Below are positions 53,591 through 61,013 of a stretch of 64,000 bases of DNA, in pieces; the first letter of the stretch is position 1; each line of letters opens with the position of its first letter. A program made the position numbers and the translations under genes. The notes below the pieces were generated by a model, which saw only the letters and a list, made by a program, of their open reading frames with translations, made no database searches and was not told the origin of the DNA. The stretch is from SYOC01 sp964441775 (lineage in GTDB: Bacteria; Desulfobacterota; Binatia; Bin18): the NCBI GenBank assembly GCA_964441775.1, contig CAYTVL010000016.1, forward strand, positions 37,448-101,447, given 5' to 3'.

Positions 53591-53656
53591 AATGCCGCCT
53601 ATCAAAGCATGAACTTCACATGAACTTCAACGGGCGGCAAACCGTACGCCTACTGC

Positions 53657-54052
53657 TCAAGAAGGAAGGTGCACGAACTCCAGTTTGAGGCCGTCAGGGT
53701 CGGCAAAAAACACCGCATAATAGCCCGGGACATAATCATATTCGCGCGGCGGATCGAGAATCGCGCCGCCGTGGGCCTCCAGGTTCTTCGCTAGGTCATC
53801 GATCTGCACGCGTCCATCCGCTTGAAAAGCAATTTCGCACAGTCCGACACGGTCTTTGTTAAACGTATCGACGGCAAAACGAGTGTCCGCCTTCTTGATC
53901 CAGAAACTGCCGCTCTTTGACGCCCATCCACGCATCGCGCCGTAGTCGTGCATCTCAGGGTAGCCGAGCTGCGGCATGAGCCAACTGTAGAAATGGCAAG
54001 CCTGCTCATACTTATTGACGGTGACAATCAGATGATCAATTCTTCCTGCCAT
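53657..54052 (-). CDS. VOC (glyoxalase/dioxygenase) superfamily protein
   Basis: 131 residues. GGAGGAG lies 3 nt before the ATG at 54052, which decides the start. Paired beta-alpha-beta-beta-beta units are seen: IDHLIVTVNKYEQACHFYSW and, in the second half, AVFFADPDGLKLEFVHLPS. H7 and the C-terminal E of LEF are the usual metal ligands. Members include glyoxalase I, extradiol dioxygenases and fosfomycin- or bleomycin-resistance proteins; the substrate is not evident. It follows the alkyltransferase fusion gene by 25 nt. Confidence 0.85.
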   Translation of the reverse strand: MAGRIDHLIVTVNKYEQACHFYSWLMPQLGYPEMHDYGAMRGWASKSGSFWIKKADTRFAVDTFNKDRVGLCEIAFQADGRVQIDDLAKNLEAHGGAILDPPREYDYVPGYYAVFFADPDGLKLEFVHLPS

Positions 54053-54077
54053 AACTCCTCCTATGGAATTTTTGTCT

Positions 54078-55055
54078 TTAGAGTAATGCGAGTGGATGCA
54101 AATCCGGTCGACACACATCGCAGGCGGCATAGCCCATTTCTTCAGCCCGAGCTCGCGAAGGAATAAACGCGCGATCGCCGGCAGATTGTTCTTTCAGACA
54201 CGAACAATCTGGTCGGCAAAAAGCGCGCTCGCGGCGCCACCCCACATACAAGCGTGAGCGCGGGATAGTCAGTCCTTTCGCGGTGGCCACAATCGGAATT
54301 CCTTCTACTTCAAGAATTTTCTTCTTGACTTCTACAAGATTGCCGGCGTAGCCGGTCAGCGCCCCGTCGCTCCCAATTACGCGATGACAGGGGATATGGA
54401 TCGGCACGGGATTATATCGCAGCGCCTGAGCAACGGCGCGAACGGCCTTGGGCTGTCCCAGCGTTTCGGCAAGGCTCTGATAGGTGACCATCGTCCCATA
54501 CGGCACCTCGGCGGTCGCGCGAAGCACGTCCCGTTGGAAATCACTACGCATGAGAACATCGTCCACGATCCAATTGAGGGTCGCCACTTTTCCACTGAAA
54601 TAGTCTTCAAGTTTTTCGATAAGCGCAGCGATGGTCTCACCTCCAGGCTCCACGGCGAAATCCGTACGCCAACGTGGGGCTGCGGACTCGAGTGTTCCCG
54701 GCTTCACAAATTCAACCAGCGCCACCCCTTTCTTCGTGGCGCCAATGCGAATGTCCCCCACTGGAGAGCGCCAAGTCTCCATGTGAAGTGTTGGGCGACG
54801 GCCCACGTTGAGTCGGCTATCAAGTTGACGTCGAGCCTCCGTCAGCCCCTGCTTCTCTCCCGTCACCGTCGCTAAAGCATGCAAATCAGATCGCAGACGC
54901 CGATAGCGTTCGAGAAGTTGTTGACAAGAGACACACGTAGTGAGGTGAGTAGCTACGTGGCGACTACCGGAGTTGGTATTTTCCCCTAACACCTCCGCGA
55001 TCAAGAGGTTCTCGGACAACCCGCAGGACAATTGAGATACTTGTGCGTTTCGCAT
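54078..55055 (-). CDS. Zinc-finger (anti-sigma type), O6-alkylguanine transferase and Ada metal-binding fusion
   Basis: 325 residues from the ATG at 55055, 4 nt after the sigma-factor stop and 8 nt after AAAGGG. Three parts are visible. (1) Residues 1-60: an anti-sigma-type zinc finger with H37-x3-C41-x2-C44 (HLTTCVSC) and helices on both sides. (2) Residues about 92-258: an alkyltransferase with ribonuclease-like and DNA-binding halves (VPYGTMVTYQSLAETLG) and an intact acceptor C223 in PCHRV. (3) Residues about 265-320: an Ada-type zinc site C280-x3-C284-x27-C312-x2-C315 (FCRPDC, CDVCRPD). In E. coli Ada the corresponding set is C38, C42, C69 and C72, and C38 takes a methyl from DNA phosphotriesters. 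No AraC helix-turn-helix is present. Role inferred: alkylation repair enzyme and sensor controlling the adjacent sigma factor. Confidence 0.87.
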   Translation of the reverse strand: MRNAQVSQLSCGLSENLLIAEVLGENTNSGSRHVATHLTTCVSCQQLLERYRRLRSDLHALATVTGEKQGLTEARRQLDSRLNVGRRPTLHMETWRSPVGDIRIGATKKGVALVEFVKPGTLESAAPRWRTDFAVEPGGETIAALIEKLEDYFSGKVATLNWIVDDVLMRSDFQRDVLRATAEVPYGTMVTYQSLAETLGQPKAVRAVAQALRYNPVPIHIPCHRVIGSDGALTGYAGNLVEVKKKILEVEGIPIVATAKGLTIPRSRLYVGWRRERAFCRPDCSCLKEQSAGDRAFIPSRARAEEMGYAACDVCRPDLHPLALL

Positions 55056-55059
55056 GACA

Positions 55060-55626
55060 TTACCCTTTTTGTTCGTCTGAATTGGTCGGGTCGAGCGCGA
55101 GGCGTAATTTCCGTAACGCTTGATAGACATGAGCCCGTGCGCTGTCCTGAGAGCAGCCGAGATTAGCGGCAATGGTTTCGTAGGCGAGACCTTCAAACTG
55201 ACGTTGGACAAACGCCGCGCGTTGGCGAAACGGCAACTCCTCAATCGCCGTCCACAAGGTCTGCGCCGTTTCTTGGGAAATCATAAGGCCCTCCGTATCG
55301 ATGCTGGCCACTGCTTCTTGGTGGCCGTTGGGTGTCGTTTCCGGGACCGTCTCCAGAATCACTCGGCGCAGCCGTTGGCGGTCCCGCACATAGTTCTTTG
55401 TCAGATTCACCGCAATCCTCATCAGCCACGCTCGAACGTTGGCGTCCGCCGGCAAAGCTGCGTAGGCGCGGTGCGCGCGCAGAAAGGTGTCCTGAAAGAG
55501 GTCTTGCGCATCATGTGAGTTCCGAGTGAAACGCACGAGATAACGATACACGACTTCTTGATGCAGCGTGACGACCTCAGCAAAGGGCAGACGTTGATCC
55601 GTACAGTGCACTGCGTTCATTCCCAT
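55060..55626 (-). CDS. ECF-type RNA polymerase sigma factor
   Basis: 188 residues from the ATG at 55626; an upstream frame extension is hydrophobic and unlikely, and an ATG at 55620 is also possible. Region 2 (about 20-90) has VYRYLVRFTRNSHDAQDLFQ, DTFLRAHRAY and AWLMRIAVNLTKNYVRDR. Region 4 (about 125-180) has AIEELPFRQRAAFVQRQFEG, and LGCSQDSARAHVYQALRKLR as its recognition helix. No region 3 is present, as in ECF factors. The next gene, 4 nt downstream, encodes the zinc-finger/alkyltransferase/Ada fusion, the usual place of an anti-sigma factor. It probably directs transcription of alkylation-stress genes, perhaps including its own operon. Confidence 0.93.
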   Translation of the reverse strand: MGMNAVHCTDQRLPFAEVVTLHQEVVYRYLVRFTRNSHDAQDLFQDTFLRAHRAYAALPADANVRAWLMRIAVNLTKNYVRDRQRLRRVILETVPETTPNGHQEAVASIDTEGLMISQETAQTLWTAIEELPFRQRAAFVQRQFEGLAYETIAANLGCSQDSARAHVYQALRKLRLALDPTNSDEQKG

Positions 55627-55699
55627 CGTTAACAGAAGACACCAGAACAGAAGGTTTATGAAAAAGGAAGAGCAAGACGCCAGGAAGGAATTATCGTAA

Positions 55700-55728
55700 T
55701 TGCGCCTTCGACTGACGCACAATATAGT
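55700..55728 (+). promoter_or_regulatory. Sigma-70-like promoter immediately before the next start codon
   Basis: TTGCGC, 17 nt and TATAGT form a good -35/-10 pair. The -10 box ends only 6 nt before the ATG at 55735, so transcription would begin at or within a base or two of the start codon. That predicts a leaderless mRNA. No Shine-Dalgarno is seen before this ATG, which is consistent. Confidence 0.5.
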
Positions 55729-55734
55729 CTGTCC

Positions 55735-56451
55735 ATGAAAAGGCCGCTTCTCGCTGTCTGTGTCCTGTTCCTGGCCCTGGGAACGCTGACGGCCCTCTTA
55801 ACGCCGCGCACGCCGCTGCGAGAAGCGAATTATTTCCCGCTCGCGCTTCATAATTCATGGACCCATCTGGTGACGTTTTCCGGAGATTATTTGTATTACA
55901 TGACGGAGACCGTCATTAAAGACGATCTGCCGCTCTTTAACGAGCTTTCCTACGTCGTGGCCGAGCAATATGAACCTTTGACCACTGCGTCGCCGGATGC
56001 GAGAAGCACCGTGGCCTACTTTCACAAAGGCGGTTTTCTCCACCGCTACCCGTGGCTCGATTCCGAAGGCGATAAAGTGTGGGACACGCAACTGGGCTCC
56101 GGGGCGGAACAGATTCTCCCAAGCCCTTATCGAGGGGCCGTGACCTGGCCGATTGGCTTGCAAACGAATGCATGGCCGCCAGCGAGCGGTCAAACCCTGA
56201 CGGCCTCAGCCACGGCCCGTATCGACCCGGAAGAAGTACGCGTTCCAGCGGGAGTCTTTCATAATTGTCTGAGAGTCGAAACAACCTCAGCCAATGAGTA
56301 TGCGGATGATAAGAAGAATGCGCACACATATCATCTCTACCATATAGAATGGTATGCTGAAGGCGTCGGCCTCGTTCGCGCCATCAGCAGCGAAGGCGAA
56401 GGCACGCCCATCAAGAGCTTGACAGAGTTGATCTGGTATCAAGTGCAGTAA
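55735..56451 (+). CDS. Conserved-looking exported protein of unknown function
   Basis: 238 residues. The N-terminus (KRPLLAVCVLFLALGTLTAL) is a signal peptide or anchor. The rest is beta-rich: YFPLALHNSWTHLVTFSG, VPAGVFHNCLRVETTS and HIEWYAEGVGLVRAISSEG. The last resembles the end of DUF3108-like lipocalin-type periplasmic proteins, but I cannot name a family. It is transcribed away from the ECF sigma gene from a shared 108-nt region, so it could be a member of the same stress response. No enzyme motif is visible. Confidence 0.75.
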   Translation: MKRPLLAVCVLFLALGTLTALLTPRTPLREANYFPLALHNSWTHLVTFSGDYLYYMTETVIKDDLPLFNELSYVVAEQYEPLTTASPDARSTVAYFHKGGFLHRYPWLDSEGDKVWDTQLGSGAEQILPSPYRGAVTWPIGLQTNAWPPASGQTLTASATARIDPEEVRVPAGVFHNCLRVETTSANEYADDKKNAHTYHLYHIEWYAEGVGLVRAISSEGEGTPIKSLTELIWYQVQ

Positions 56452-56472
56452 CAACCTCAGACGCTTCTCTCG

Positions 56473-57312
56473 CTACCGCGACAAAAATACCGGACAGGGT
56501 GCGTTGCGCAGTACATATTCCGTCGTGCTGCCAAGGACCATCTCGATAATCCGGCTATGCCCGTACGCGCCAATGAAGAGCAAGTCGTGTTCACGTTGCC
56601 TGACGCAGGCGACGATCTGCTCGTAGGGATGGCCGCTCAAAGAAAGGAACGTGGGCTGGAGCCCATACGAGCCAAGATAGTGACGTGCTTCCTCCAAGGT
56701 TTTGTCATCTCCATTGCCCTCGCGCGCCTTAACGTGCAGCACGGTCAGCGGCAGGTCAGTGACCGCGCAAAATTCCGCCGCGCTGTGTAACGCTGCGCTC
56801 GCGCGCTGACTGCCGTCATACGCCAACAGTGGATTCTGTATGGGTTGGAAGTGCATGGGCGAAACAAACACCGGCCTGGGACTTTTGCGGGTGATGCTCT
56901 CCGCCACGCCGCCTAGTAATCCCGTTGAAAACTTTTCATTGACGCCGCGGTGGCCGATCACCACCAAGTCAGCGACGCGCTCATGCTCGCAGATTTCATT
57001 GGCGATGATGCCGATCGTGCATTGGGAGTCGCAAGGAATACCACGCTCATGACAAGTGGAGACGAAATCTTCAATTAAATGTTGTCCACGTTCGTGGAGC
57101 GCCTCACGGACCTTCTCCGCCACGTCAAAATACGGTTCGAACCCCAGCGCCCCAGAAAGATCCTGAAAAAAAGGGCCTTCGATAGAGACAATGTCAATCA
57201 CATGGAGCCCGGAAAGTTGGGCGTGAAACCGTTCAGCGAGCCAGAGCGCGTAGCGGAGGGCGGCGCGCGCGTGTTCAGAACCATCGAGCGCCACCAGAAT
57301 GTTTTTGATCAT
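56473..57312 (-). CDS. Tandem universal stress protein (UspA family)
   Basis: 279 residues from the ATG at 57312, with GAAGGAG 8 nt upstream; an earlier frame start is unsupported. Two Usp domains are joined. The first begins MIKNILVALDGSEHARAALRY and ends with GHRGVNEKFSTGLLGGVAES. The second begins PLLAYDGSQRASAALHSA and ends FIGAYGHSRIIEMVLGSTTE, with the ATP-binding G-x2-G-x9-G-(S/T) pattern clear in the second copy. Such proteins bind ATP and accumulate in stress. It is transcribed divergently from the fur pair. Confidence 0.91.
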   Translation of the reverse strand: MIKNILVALDGSEHARAALRYALWLAERFHAQLSGLHVIDIVSIEGPFFQDLSGALGFEPYFDVAEKVREALHERGQHLIEDFVSTCHERGIPCDSQCTIGIIANEICEHERVADLVVIGHRGVNEKFSTGLLGGVAESITRKSPRPVFVSPMHFQPIQNPLLAYDGSQRASAALHSAAEFCAVTDLPLTVLHVKAREGNGDDKTLEEARHYLGSYGLQPTFLSLSGHPYEQIVACVRQREHDLLFIGAYGHSRIIEMVLGSTTEYVLRNAPCPVFLSR

Positions 57313-57421
57313 GCCGTGCTCCTTCGCCCTTGTTCTCTGCCGCCTCCTTACCACTCCTCTCTCTTTCACGCAACCAACAAGCGCTTTACAAGGGCTATCC
57401 GCTTGGCCACAATAGAATGAT

Positions 57422-57718
57422 ATGGCAAAGAAACAATCGGCAGGAGGAAAGGGGGCCGCTCTTCTCGAGGAACTCAAAGCGTTAGCGAGACACCTCGGTA
57501 TTCGCGTGCGCGAAGAGAAGCTTCTTCGAGAGGTCGGCTATCGGGTGCGGGGCGGAAGTTGCCGTGTACATGAGCAGGATATGGTCTTTCTGGACCGTGA
57601 TCAGCCAGCGTCCGAACGCATCGAAATTCTTGTTGACGAACTCGCTCGGCGCAATGTTGACACCGCGCCGCTCTCTCCTTCCTTGCGTCGTTTGCTGGGT
57701 GGAGGAGCCGCCCGGTGA
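57422..57718 (+). CDS. Small protein upstream of fur, function unknown
   Basis: 98 residues; I do not recognise the family. It is basic and helical: LLEELKALARHLGIRVREEKLLREVGYR, then a short beta part with GGSCRVHEQDMVFLDRD, and a helix ERIEILVDELARR. It overlaps the fur start by 4 nt (GTGA), so the two are co-translated. There is no ribosome site before the ATG, and an ACAATA box lies 7 nt upstream, so a very short leader is likely. A role with Fur is suggested only by position. Confidence 0.72.
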   Translation: MAKKQSAGGKGAALLEELKALARHLGIRVREEKLLREVGYRVRGGSCRVHEQDMVFLDRDQPASERIEILVDELARRNVDTAPLSPSLRRLLGGGAAR

Positions 57719-58188
57719 GCAACCGCTTGGAAGTATTTCGGCAGTGGATTAAAGAGCAGGGCTTAAAGGCAACGTCCCAGCGTGAAGACATCGCCCAAGT
57801 CTTCTTCGCTGCGAATCGACACATCAGCGTCGAAGAGTTGTATAGCGAAGTGCGCCAAGTAAACCCACGCGTTGGGTACGCCACAGTGTACCGCACGATG
57901 AAACTGCTCATCGAATGCGGACTCGCGGCGGAACAACACTTCACCGATGGACAAGCGCGCTTCGAGAACGTTGAGGAAGAACGCCACCACGATCACATCA
58001 TCTGCGAACGCTGCGGACGCATCATCGAGTTTGTCCATCCGCAAATCGAGCAGCTTCAGGAGAGCGTCGCCCGCGAGTATGGGTTTTTAGCGACGAATCA
58101 CAAAATGGAAATCTATGGCATTTGCCAAGAATGTCGTGAAGGGCGAGAACTCCGCCGCGAACGGGAGAAACCCGCGCCACAAGCCTAA
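57715..58188 (+). CDS. Fur-family metal-dependent transcription regulator
   Basis: 157 residues from a GTG overlapping the previous stop. The winged helix is GLKATSQREDIAQVFFAANRHISVEEL with the recognition helix GYATVYRTMKLLIECGL (around 52-68). Metal-binding residues include HHDHIICERCGRIIEF (about 92-107) and a second CxxC in ICQEC. The set fits Fur/Zur/PerR; iron-sensing Fur is most likely. It represses iron- or peroxide-response genes at dyad boxes. Its stop codon lies inside the left end of the MITE-like element, so the last residues may come from the insertion. Confidence 0.9.
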   Translation: MSNRLEVFRQWIKEQGLKATSQREDIAQVFFAANRHISVEELYSEVRQVNPRVGYATVYRTMKLLIECGLAAEQHFTDGQARFENVEEERHHDHIICERCGRIIEFVHPQIEQLQESVAREYGFLATNHKMEIYGICQECREGRELRREREKPAPQA

Positions 58189-58365
58189 GGACTTTGAGAC
58201 AAAACCCACGAACGGAAATCAAGGAGCCTGTCATTGCGAGGAGTCGTAGACGACGAAGCAATCTCGCAAGAATCGAAAACCTAAAGCAAAGATTGCTTCG
58301 CTCCCCTCGCAATGACACGTTGACGGTTTGCCAGACTGGAGGAGTTTTGTCCCGTAGTCCTAAAG
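58185..58365. mobile_element. MITE-like element with nested inverted repeats
   Basis: The outer imperfect inverted ends are CTAAGGACTTTGAGACAAAAC (58185-58205) and GTTTTGTCCCGTAGTCCTAAAG (58344-58365). Inside lies a strong hairpin from 58229 to 58317: TGTCATTGCGAGG and GAAGCAATCT pair with AGATTGCTTCG and CCTCGCAATGACA. The inner motif is a familiar dispersed palindrome of many bacterial genomes. No coding frame is present, so mobility would need a transposase elsewhere. The left end contains the stop codon of fur. Confidence 0.65.
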
Positions 58366-58380
58366 AATGAAGGAAACTGT

Positions 58381-58656
58381 ATGGAGTTGTATCTCGCGGT
58401 CGTTGCCCTCTTAGGAATCGCAACCGCTCTGTTGCTTGGGCTCTTTACGCTTATCGACATCCACCGCAGCACTAAAGCGAGCCTGCAAGGGATTCAAGAG
58501 CTGATCCAGATGAGCCAAGACGGGCGACAAGGAATACAAGAGCTGATTCGCATGAACCAAGAAGAGCGCCGCAGAAGCGAAGCCACCCTCAAAATGGCCG
58601 AAGCCACGCTGCGAGAACTCCTCGAAATGCGTCACCAAACGCCACAAGTGCATTGA
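58381..58656 (+). CDS. Small membrane-anchored coiled-coil protein
   Basis: 91 residues. GAAGGAAA precedes the ATG. One N-terminal membrane helix (YLAVVALLGIATALLLGLFTL) is followed by a charged coiled coil containing two near-repeats, GIQELIQMSQDGRQ and GIQELIRMNQEERR. It would sit in the inner membrane with the coil in the cytoplasm or periplasm. The family is unknown. It ends convergent with tatD at a hairpin. Confidence 0.7.
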   Translation: MELYLAVVALLGIATALLLGLFTLIDIHRSTKASLQGIQELIQMSQDGRQGIQELIRMNQEERRRSEATLKMAEATLRELLEMRHQTPQVH

Positions 58657-58659
58657 GGA

Positions 58660-58684
58660 GATAAAGAGCAGGCTCCTCTTTATC
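58660..58684. terminator. Bidirectional terminator-like hairpin between convergent genes
   Basis: GATAAAGAG, a 7-nt loop and CTCTTTATC form a 9-bp stem between the coiled-coil gene and tatD, overlapping the tatD stop. T-runs lie within the stem rather than after it, so it is not a textbook terminator, but its position between two convergent genes fits. Confidence 0.45.
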
Positions 58685-59453
58685 GCAGCCGGAATAATGC
58701 TTCGGCGTTTTTCCAGGTCGCTTCCGCAAGACTCTCCAACATCACTTCTTTCACCTCGGCGAGCGTCTTCGCCACTTGCACGACGTAGGCTGGTTCATTC
58801 CTTTTGCCTTGGTATGGCGTCGGGGCCAACAACGGACAATCGGTCTCGATCAATAACCGTTCAAGTGGAACTGTCTTCGCCACCGCGCGTAAATCACTCG
58901 CGCTTTTGAAGGTGACGATACCACTAAACGAAATAAACATCCCAAGATCAAGTAAAGCATTGGCTTCTTCCGCAGAACCAGTAAAGCAGTGCATCACGCC
59001 CTGCACCTGCCCCTCGCCTTCAACGTGCAGCGTGTGCACTGCCTCTGCGTAGGCGTCGCGAACGTGCATAGACAGCGGCAACGCCAGCTCCCGAGCGAGG
59101 TGGATGAAGTTGCGGAAATGAGTACGTTGATCTTCTCGGGGAGAGTTGTCGTAGTAAAAATCGAGGCCGGTCTCCCCTAGTCCCACCACTCTAGGGTGCT
59201 GCGCAAGTGCACGAAGACGTGCGTAGGTGTCGGACGTAATGGTCTTGGCGTCGTGCGGATGCACCCCCACAATGGCGAAGACCTCTGCATACTCTTGCCC
59301 GAGGGCCACAGCTTTCTCGTTGTGCACGAAATCGCCATTGGCGCCGACCACCAGAAAACGCCCGACCCCAGCGGCGCGGGCGCGGGCGATCACGTCGGCT
59401 CGGTCCGCGTCGAACTGCGGATCGGTCAGGTGACAATGTGAATCTACCAACAT
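58680..59453 (-). CDS. tatD: TatD-family metal-dependent DNase
   Basis: 257 residues. All metal ligands of the TIM barrel are present: H6 and H8 (DSHCH), E94 (GLGETGLDFYY), H130 (MHVRDA), H155 (MHCFTG) and D205 (IETDCP). TatD proteins act as 3'-exonucleases or DNases in DNA repair and quality control. It follows metG by 9 nt with GAGGA inside the metG end as ribosome site. Confidence 0.94.
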   Translation of the reverse strand: MLVDSHCHLTDPQFDADRADVIARARAAGVGRFLVVGANGDFVHNEKAVALGQEYAEVFAIVGVHPHDAKTITSDTYARLRALAQHPRVVGLGETGLDFYYDNSPREDQRTHFRNFIHLARELALPLSMHVRDAYAEAVHTLHVEGEGQVQGVMHCFTGSAEEANALLDLGMFISFSGIVTFKSASDLRAVAKTVPLERLLIETDCPLLAPTPYQGKRNEPAYVVQVAKTLAEVKEVMLESLAEATWKNAEALFRLR

Positions 59454-59462
59454 CCGGCGTCC

Positions 59463-60989
59463 TCAGGCGAGACGTGGGAAAAGCGATTGCGGTTTTTGCA
59501 CATAGTGACCAGGAGTAAAGGCTTTTCCCCACGGGAGATCGTAAACGGTCTTCAGTTCAGACGGCAGCACTAACAAGGCGAAAATCTTCTCGCAGGTCTC
59601 CGGCAAAAACGGCGTCAGTAGCTGAGCGGAAATGCGTAGCGCCTCTAACAGGTTGTGAAGAATAGCGCCGACGCGTGGGAGCGACGCTTGCTCCTTCGCC
59701 AACGTAAAGGGAGCGGTTTCCGTGATGTATTTATTGGCCTGATCGGTGGCGCGGAAGATCGCTTCCAAGGCGCGGCTTAGGGCAAGGTTTGTCACATGCT
59801 GTTCCACTTCGGTTGCGGCTTGCGCAAACGCCGCCGCGAGCTTCCGATCGATCTCCGGCGTTGGATTACTGAACGGTTGCACCACGCCTTTGAAGTAGCG
59901 CTCTTGCATGGCCAAGGTGCGGCTCACGAGGTTGCCGATGTTGTTGGCTAACTCGGCATTGTAGCGCGTATGCAAACTCTCCTCGCGGAAATCCGCATCT
60001 TGACCGAACACGCTTTCGCGCAACAGAAAATAGCGGAACGCGTCGAGCCCGATTTTCTCTTTCATCGCTAACGGAGAAATCACATTGCCCAAACTTTTAG
60101 ACATCTTCTGTCCTTCCACCGTCCAAAAGCCGTGCACATTGAGATGGCGATAGAGGGGCATACCCATCGCCATCAGCATGGTCGGCCAGAACACACCGTG
60201 CGGCTTGAGGATGTCCTTCCCGATGAAATGCTCGGCGACCGGCCAAAATTGCTCGCAGACATCTTCTCCTTGATATTTTAGACCACTAATATAGTTCAAC
60301 AGGGCGTCAAACCACACGTAAGTGACGTAGCGTTGATCGAACGGCAGCTCGATACCCCACGTCAGGCGCGTCTTGGGGCGAGAAATCGACAGATCGCCAA
60401 TCGGTTCGCGCAGCATCGCCGCGACTTCGTTGCGAAACCCTTCCGGGCGGATGAAGTCCGGCTGCGCCTCAAGGTGCGCAATCAGGCGATCCTGGTATTT
60501 GCCCATGCGGAAGAAATAGCCTTCCTCCTCAATCTCAGTGGGTGCGGTCATGTGATCCGGGCACTTGCCGTCCCGTAACTCTTTTTGCGTATAGAATCGT
60601 TCACAGCCAAAGCAGTAGAGACCCTTGTAAGCGCCGAAGTAGATATCTCCAGTTTCATACAATTTCGCCAGCACGGATTGAACGTATTGAGTATGGTACG
60701 CATCAGTCGTGCGAATGAAATGATCGTAGCGAATATCGCATTCATCCCACACTGCGCGAAAAGTGGCGCTCACTTTATCCGTGAACACTTTCGGCGCCAT
60801 ATTGGCCTCAGCAGCAGCTTTTTCTATTTTGTCGCCATGCTCATCGGTGCCGGTTAAGAAAAACGTCTCCCACCCACGCGCGCGATAGTACAGCGCCAGC
60901 GTGTCGGTAATGAGCATGGTGTACGCGCTGCCCAAGTGCGGGTCGCCGTTCACATAATAAATAGGGGTCGTAATGTAAATCCGTGGCAT
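59463..60989 (-). CDS. metG: Methionyl-tRNA synthetase
   Basis: 508 residues. The class I motifs are PHLGSAYT (HIGH equivalent, about 17-24) and KMSKS near residue 296. The connective domain has CFGCE and CPDH for a zinc site. The anticodon-binding helical domain fills the C-terminus. The extra C-terminal tRNA-binding domain found in many MetG proteins is absent. It charges tRNA-Met and is essential. It follows holB by 24 nt in the usual tmk-holB-metG-tatD order. Confidence 0.96.
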   Translation of the reverse strand: MPRIYITTPIYYVNGDPHLGSAYTMLITDTLALYYRARGWETFFLTGTDEHGDKIEKAAAEANMAPKVFTDKVSATFRAVWDECDIRYDHFIRTTDAYHTQYVQSVLAKLYETGDIYFGAYKGLYCFGCERFYTQKELRDGKCPDHMTAPTEIEEEGYFFRMGKYQDRLIAHLEAQPDFIRPEGFRNEVAAMLREPIGDLSISRPKTRLTWGIELPFDQRYVTYVWFDALLNYISGLKYQGEDVCEQFWPVAEHFIGKDILKPHGVFWPTMLMAMGMPLYRHLNVHGFWTVEGQKMSKSLGNVISPLAMKEKIGLDAFRYFLLRESVFGQDADFREESLHTRYNAELANNIGNLVSRTLAMQERYFKGVVQPFSNPTPEIDRKLAAAFAQAATEVEQHVTNLALSRALEAIFRATDQANKYITETAPFTLAKEQASLPRVGAILHNLLEALRISAQLLTPFLPETCEKIFALLVLPSELKTVYDLPWGKAFTPGHYVQKPQSLFPRLA

Positions 60990-61013
60990 ACATCGTTCCT
61001 AAAAAATGTTCGC

